Below, piece by piece: positions 59,791-64,000 of a DNA stretch of 64,000 nt. Location: assembly GCF_003634935.1 (NCBI RefSeq), contig NZ_RBXO01000001.1, forward strand, positions 5,295,501-5,359,500, written 5' to 3'. The position numbers and the translations under genes are program-made. How positions within the stretch are numbered: the stretch's first letter is position 1; every line of letters starts with the position of its first letter. The notes below the pieces were generated by a model. It worked only from the letters and a program-made list of their open reading frames with translations. It was not told the DNA's origin and ran no database searches. This stretch comes from Saccharothrix australiensis. Lineage in GTDB: Bacteria > Actinomycetota > Actinomycetes > Mycobacteriales > Pseudonocardiaceae.

Positions 59791-59829
59791 GCGCGGCCGA
59801 GCCCCGCGCCGGGCAGTCCCGCGCTGCCG

Positions 59830-62800
59830 TCAGCCCCGTTCGACGAGGTGCCCCACCACGTCCGGGCCGGGGTGGGCGTGGCCCGAGCCGTCGCGGCGCT
59901 GGTCGACCGCGGGCAGTTCCACCGGCGCGCCGTTGTCCGCCGCACCCGCCGGCCGCGGACCCACCCACGCCAGCGCCAGACCGCTCTCGCCCTTCAGGAA
60001 GCGGTGCGCCCGCACGCCGCCGGTCGCCCGGCCCTTCGCCGGGTACTCCGCGAACGGCGTCACCTTCACGCTTTGCCCCGTCGAGGTGACCACCATCGGC
60101 GCACCGTGCTCGTCGTCGTCGGTGCGCACCGCGCCGAAGAACACCACCCGTGCGCCGGCGGGCAGGTTGATCCCCGCCATGCCACCGCCCCGCAGGCCCT
60201 GCGGGCGCACCAGCCCGGCGCTGTAGCGCAGCAGCGAAGCCTCGGACGACACGAACACCAGCGTCTCCTCCGCGCTGCCCAGCCACGTCGCGCCGACGAC
60301 CTCGTCACCCTCCTTGAGGGAGATCACCTCGAACTCGTCCGACCGCACCGGCCACTCCGGCGCGCACACCTTCACCACGCCCTGCCGGGTGCCCAGCGCC
60401 AGGCCGGGCGAGCCGGTGTCGGACAGCGGCGCGATGCCGACCACCCGCTCGCCCGGCGCGAGGTCCACCAGCTCGCCGGCCGCCATGCCGCCGCTGAGCG
60501 ACACCGTGCCGCTCTGCTCGGGCAGCACCGGCAGCGGCAGCACGTCGGTCTTGACCGCCCGCCCCCGGTTCGTCACCAGCAGCACCTGCCCGCGCGCCGT
60601 GGTGTGCACGACCGCCGCCACCGCGTCGTGCTTGGCCCGGCCGTTGCGCCGCCGCGCCTCGGACGCCTCCTCCGACTCCGCCGCCGTCCGCGCCACCAAC
60701 CCGGTCGCCGACAGCACCACCTGGCACGGGTCGTCGGCGACCTCCAGCGGCCCGGCGGGCCTCGACGCGGCCAGCACCTCCTTCAGGTCGCCGTCGAGCA
60801 GCACGGTCCGGCGTTCCTGGCCGAGGTCCTTGGCGACCTTCGCCAGCTCGCCCGACACGACCTTCCGCAGCTCGCGCTCGTCGTCGAGGATCTTCGACAG
60901 CTCCGCGATCTCCTTGCGCAGCTTGTCCTGCTCGGCCTCCAGCTCGATCGCGTCGTAGCGGGTGAGGCGGCGCAGCGGCGTGTCCAGGATGTAGGCGGCC
61001 TGGACGGCGGAGAGCCCGAACTTCGCCATCAGGCCCTCCTTGGCGGCCTGCGCGTGCTCGCTGCCCCGGATCAGCTTGATCACCTTGTCGATGTCCAGCA
61101 GTGCCTTCAGCAGGCCCTCGACCAGGTGCAGCCGGTCCTCGCGCTTGCGGCGGCGGTACCGGGTGCGCCGGGTGACCACCTCGTACCGGTGCGCCAGGAA
61201 CACCTCCAGCAGCGCCTTGAGCCCCAGCGTCCGCGGCTGCCCCTCGACCAGCACCAGGTTGTTGATGCCGAACGACTGCTCCATCGGCGTCAACCGGTAC
61301 AGGTCGGCCAGCAGCGCCTGCGGGTTCACCCCGACCTTGCACTCGATCACGACCCGCGTGCCGTTCTCGCGGTCGGTGAGGTCCTTGACGTCGGCGATGC
61401 CGGTCAGCCGCTTGGACTTGGTCACCTCGTCGGTGATCTTCTCGATGATCTTCTCCGGCCCGACGCCGTAGGGCAGCTCGGTCACCGTGATCGCCTGGCG
61501 GCCCCGGCTGCCCTCCAGCGGCCCGGTCGTCACCTTGGCCCGCATCCGCACCACGCCGCGCCCGGTCTCGTACGCCTTGCGCACCTCGTCCAGGCCCAGC
61601 AGCACGCCGCCGGTCGGCAGGTCGGGGCCGGGGATGAACTCCATCAGCTTGTCCAGCGACGCGTCCGGGTGGTTCACCAGCCAGCGCGCGGCGGCCACGA
61701 CCTCGCCCAGGTTGTGCGGGATCATGTTCGTCGCCATGCCGACCGCGATCCCCGACGTGCCGTTGACCAGCAGGTTCGGGAACGCCGCCGGCAGCACCGA
61801 CGGCTCCTGGAGCGAACCGTCGTAGTTGGGGCGGAAGTCGACGGTCTCCTCGTCCAGCTCGCCGACCAGCAGCATGGCGGCGGGCGACATGCGGGCTTCC
61901 GTGTACCGCGACGCGGCCGGGCCGTCGTCCGGGGAACCGAAGTTGCCGTGCCCGTCGACCAGCGGGGTGTTCAGCGAGAAGTCCTGCGCCAGGCGGACCA
62001 TCGCGTCGTAGATCGCCGTGTCGCCGTGCGGGTGGTACTTGCCCATGCAGTTGTGCACGACCCGGCCCGCGACCACGAACGCGTGTTCCTCGGTGCCGAC
62101 CTGGATGTCGTAGGTCGTGTCCGGCGCGGCCGGCTCGACCGCGACCACCTCGCACCGGGACGGCCCGTCGGGCGCCCCGTCGGCGCGCGCGCCGCGGATG
62201 ACGTCGACCAGCTCGTCGTGGCCGGTCTTCGTCCAGCGCAGCAGGGCTGCGGCGAGGGCCGCCGCGTGGCGACCGGCGACCCGCAGGCCGTCGGGCGCCC
62301 GCTCGGCGCGGATGCCCGCGTCGGCGAGCATCGCGTACAGCGCGTCGCCGGTGTCGGCGAACCCGATCGACCGGCCCTCGCGCACGTGCCCGGCGGCGTC
62401 GAACAGGCCGGCCAGGAACGGCGCCCAGCGGGCGCGCTCGGCCAGCACGGACGGCGGCGTGCCGAGGAGCGCGGCGCCCAGGTCGGCGTGCGGCGCGAAC
62501 GCGAGCACGTGGCGGTCCACGCCGTCCTCGCCCTCGTGCTTGTCGCGCTCGACCGCCACGTCCCGCGCGATGGCCCAGCCGTGCGCGGTGTCCACCGGGT
62601 CGGTGGCCGCCAGCTCCAGGCGGACCCGGCCGGCCACCTCCTCACCGACCGCCGAGACCAGGCCCAGGACGTACGCGGCCACGTCGCCGCCGTCCGCGAC
62701 CAGGGTCGCGTGCCGGTCCGCGCCGAAGCCGACGGTGCGGCGGCCGACGAGGTCGCGGGCGTCGGTCCACGCGCCGTCGTCGGTGCGGAACCGCTGGCCG

Positions 62801-63246
62801 GGCGTGACGAGCATGGTGTCGCCGTCCGCCCACGTGACGCGGACCAGCTCGGAGACCGGGTTCTCGTACGCCTGCACGACCCGGACCGGCCGGCCGGAGC
62901 CGTCCAGCACGCGGTCGCCGACCTCGATCGCCTCGATCGGGCGCAGGCCCTCGGGCGTGGACACCAGCGCGCCGCGCACGAAGCAGTCGCCGACCACGCG
63001 GGAGGACTTGACGTACGGGCTGGTCGGCCGGTGGCCCTGCTCGTTCATCGAGAACAGGATGCGGCGGTGCACCGGCTTGAGGCCGTCGCGCGCGTCGGGC
63101 AGCGCGCGCGAGTGGATGACCGAGTAGGCGTACTCCAGGTACGAGTCCTCGATCTCCGTGGTCAGCGAGTTGTCGAACACCTGCGCGCCCGCGCGGTCGA
63201 AGGCGGACGGGTCGACCCTGGTCGTGGGGGTCTTGCGGCGAGCCAC
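59830..63246 (-). CDS. parC: DNA topoisomerase IV subunit A (ParC) containing an intein
   Basis: 1138 codons before splicing, 826 residues after. The breakage-reunion domain shows [40 protein letters not shown] and the active-site Tyr in SRYTEARMS (Tyr 136 of the spliced protein). The coiled coil and a six-blade C-terminal propeller follow, without the GyrA-box typical of gyrase, hence ParC rather than GyrA. It decatenates chromosomes with ParE. GTG 63246 has AGGAG ahead, 13 bases after the parE stop. The intein occupies 62050-62985. Confidence 0.93.
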   Translation of the reverse strand: MARRKTPTTRVDPSAFDRAGAQVFDNSLTTEIEDSYLEYAYSVIHSRALPDARDGLKPVHRRILFSMNEQGHRPTSPYVKSSRVVGDCFVRGALVSTPEGLRPIEAIEVGDRVLDGSGRPVRVVQAYENPVSELVRVTWADGDTMLVTPGQRFRTDDGAWTDARDLVGRRTVGFGADRHATLVADGGDVAAYVLGLVSAVGEEVAGRVRLELAATDPVDTAHGWAIARDVAVERDKHEGEDGVDRHVLAFAPHADLGAALLGTPPSVLAERARWAPFLAGLFDAAGHVREGRSIGFADTGDALYAMLADAGIRAERAPDGLRVAGRHAAALAAALLRWTKTGHDELVDVIRGARADGAPDGPSRCEVVAVEPAAPDTTYDIQVGTEEHAFVVAGRVVHNCMGKYHPHGDTAIYDAMVRLAQDFSLNTPLVDGHGNFGSPDDGPAASRYTEARMSPAAMLLVGELDEETVDFRPNYDGSLQEPSVLPAAFPNLLVNGTSGIAVGMATNMIPHNLGEVVAAARWLVNHPDASLDKLMEFIPGPDLPTGGVLLGLDEVRKAYETGRGVVRMRAKVTTGPLEGSRGRQAITVTELPYGVGPEKIIEKITDEVTKSKRLTGIADVKDLTDRENGTRVVIECKVGVNPQALLADLYRLTPMEQSFGINNLVLVEGQPRTLGLKALLEVFLAHRYEVVTRRTRYRRRKREDRLHLVEGLLKALLDIDKVIKLIRGSEHAQAAKEGLMAKFGLSAVQAAYILDTPLRRLTRYDAIELEAEQDKLRKEIAELSKILDDERELRKVVSGELAKVAKDLGQERRTVLLDGDLKEVLAASRPAGPLEVADDPCQVVLSATGLVARTAAESEEASEARRRNGRAKHDAVAAVVHTTARGQVLLVTNRGRAVKTDVLPLPVLPEQSGTVSLSGGMAAGELVDLAPGERVVGIAPLSDTGSPGLALGTRQGVVKVCAPEWPVRSDEFEVISLKEGDEVVGATWLGSAEETLVFVSSEASLLRYSAGLVRPQGLRGGGMAGINLPAGARVVFFGAVRTDDDEHGAPMVVTSTGQSVKVTPFAEYPAKGRATGGVRAHRFLKGESGLALAWVGPRPAGAADNGAPVELPAVDQRRDGSGHAHPGPDVVGHLVERG
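62050..62985 (-). other. Intein in ParC, 312 residues, decayed homing endonuclease
   Basis: It is inserted between VVGD and the Cys of [10 protein letters not shown], in the strongly conserved DNA-gate loop. The N-terminus is [20 protein letters not shown] (block A), and the C-terminus is [14 protein letters not shown] followed by Cys as +1 residue (blocks F and G). Block B reads VTPGQRF: the usual TxxH histidine is Gln (residue 64 of the intein). The two LAGLIDADG helices are degenerate ([11 protein letters not shown] and [12 protein letters not shown]), so the endonuclease is probably dead. Mycobacterial GyrA inteins sit at the active-site Tyr, a different point. Confidence 0.9.
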
Positions 63247-63259
63247 TGTTTCTCCTGCG

Positions 63260-64000
63260 TCAGACGTCGATCGCGGACTGGTCGACCCGGACGGCCGACT
63301 CGACGAGCCACGCCCGGCGCGGCTCCACCTTCTCACCCATCAGCAGCTCCAACGCGGCCTCCGCGGCCTCCGCGTCGGTCATGGTGATGCGCCGGACGGA
63401 CCGGGTCGCGGGGTTCATCGTGGTCTCCCACAACTCGTCCGCGTCCATCTCGCCGAGCCCCTTGAACCGGGGCACCGGCTTGACGACCGTCCTGCCCGCC
63501 TTCTCCAGCCGCGCGACGGTCTGCTCCATCTGCCGCTGCGTGAACGTGAAGTGGGTCTCGGCGTTGCGGCCCTTGGTCACGACCTTGTGCAGCGGCGGCA
63601 TCGCGGCGTACAGCCGGCCGTCCTCGATCACCGGCCGCATGTACTTGGCGAACAGCGTGATCAGCAGCGTGCGGATGTGCGAGCCGTCGACGTCCGCGTC
63701 CGCCATGAGGATCACCCGGCCGTAGCGCATGGCGGCGAGGTCGAACGTGCGCCCGGTGCCCGCGCCCAGCACCTGCACGATGGACGCGATCTCGGCGTTG
63801 CGCAGGGTGTCGGCGAGGCTCGCCTTCTGCACGTTCAGGATCTTGCCGCGCAGCGGGAGCAGCGCCTGGTACTCGGAGACGCGCGCCATGCGGGCCGAGC
63901 CCAGCGCGCTGTCGCCCTCCACCAGGAACAGCTCGCTGCGCGCCACGCCGGTCGTGCGGCAGTCGACCAGCTTCGCGGGCATCGCCGCGCCCTCCAGCGC
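63260..64000 (-). CDS. parE: DNA topoisomerase IV subunit B (ParE), C-terminal part
   Basis: The last 247 codons are in the window; the N-terminus with the GHKL ATPase lies beyond position 64000. The TOPRIM domain is clear: ELFLVEGDSALGSARMARVS with the catalytic Glu, and MADADVDGSHIRTLLITLFA with the DxD metal site. The C-terminal PRFKGLGEMDADELWETTMN is the family's signature ending. It partners the ParC gene 13 bases downstream. Confidence 0.95.
   Translation of the reverse strand, partial: ALEGAAMPAKLVDCRTTGVARSELFLVEGDSALGSARMARVSEYQALLPLRGKILNVQKASLADTLRNAEIASIVQVLGAGTGRTFDLAAMRYGRVILMADADVDGSHIRTLLITLFAKYMRPVIEDGRLYAAMPPLHKVVTKGRNAETHFTFTQRQMEQTVARLEKAGRTVVKPVPRFKGLGEMDADELWETTMNPATRSVRRITMTDAEAAEAALELLMGEKVEPRRAWLVESAVRVDQSAIDV

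Noticed and set aside
62050..62985. Active homing endonuclease within the intein
   Set aside because: Both LAGLIDADG helices lack the expected acidic residues (SAVG and DAAG), so activity is unlikely.

Overview
The window is very GC-rich, with nearly every third codon position G or C. It carries GTG and TTG starts, ATGA/GTGA gene overlaps, BTAD, LuxR, GntR-FCD and STAND-type regulators, ESX-type small proteins and a Methyltransf_19 protein. This points to a filamentous actinomycete, probably Pseudonocardiales (Saccharothrix/Actinosynnema/Lentzea-like); the genus is inference. No rRNA, tRNA, integrase, transposase or CRISPR array was seen. Most of the window is accessory metabolism and secretion; the one core locus is the topoisomerase IV pair at the right edge.

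1-9.6 kb: end of a LivFGHMJ-type ABC importer, a zinc alcohol dehydrogenase, a decayed O-methyltransferase, an SDR, a dimethylformamidase-like protein, an HSL-fold protein that has lost its catalytic Ser and His, and a LuxR regulator. 9.7-11.8 kb (minus): a three-gene ESX-type cassette. 12.3-23.2 kb: an aldehyde dehydrogenase with a FeaR-like AraC regulator, then a tightly coupled homoprotocatechuate meta-cleavage operon (HpaD, FAH-RraA fusion, GntR, HpaI-like aldolase, HpaE), then two SDRs, a MoaF-like protein and a SnoaL-like protein. Together these look like degradation of aromatic amines or arylacetates. 23.4-38.2 kb: a small secreted protein, a BTAD/NB-ARC regulator, a secreted SGNH hydrolase, a lone prim-pol, a secreted alpha/beta hydrolase, a P450 pseudogene, a Methyltransf_19 protein, a degenerate GGDEF-EAL protein and a large STAND ATPase.

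38.2-44 kb (minus): four tandem copies (period about 840 bp) of a gene for a secreted four-cysteine protein of about 200 residues. Each copy has a conserved frame, a different hydrophobic Trp-containing insert and its own UUCG-capped hairpin. They follow a flavin reductase and a DrrAB-type exporter. 44-50 kb: hisG, a GNAT protein, a CE1758/CE1759-type flavin oxidoreductase pair, an MFS exporter and an XRE regulator.

50.2-59.2 kb (minus) is the most interesting region. It is a compact set of coupled genes encoding a TIM-barrel protein, a FecBCDE-type importer, a 35-residue peptide gene followed by a strong hairpin, an E1-like RiPP leader-binding protein, an S15/CocE-type hydrolase, a YcaO cyclodehydratase and a SagB-type dehydrogenase. 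Two near-identical AT-rich operator-like sites lie ahead of the first gene and ahead of the peptide gene. I read it as an undescribed azol(in)e-type RiPP cluster, possibly a RiPP metallophore with its own uptake system.

59.8-64 kb (minus): topoisomerase IV subunit A interrupted by a 312-residue intein with a decayed endonuclease and an altered block B, and the C-terminal part of subunit B. Short tandem repeats, mostly 15-16 bp, recur across the whole window in gene tails, linkers and spacers.
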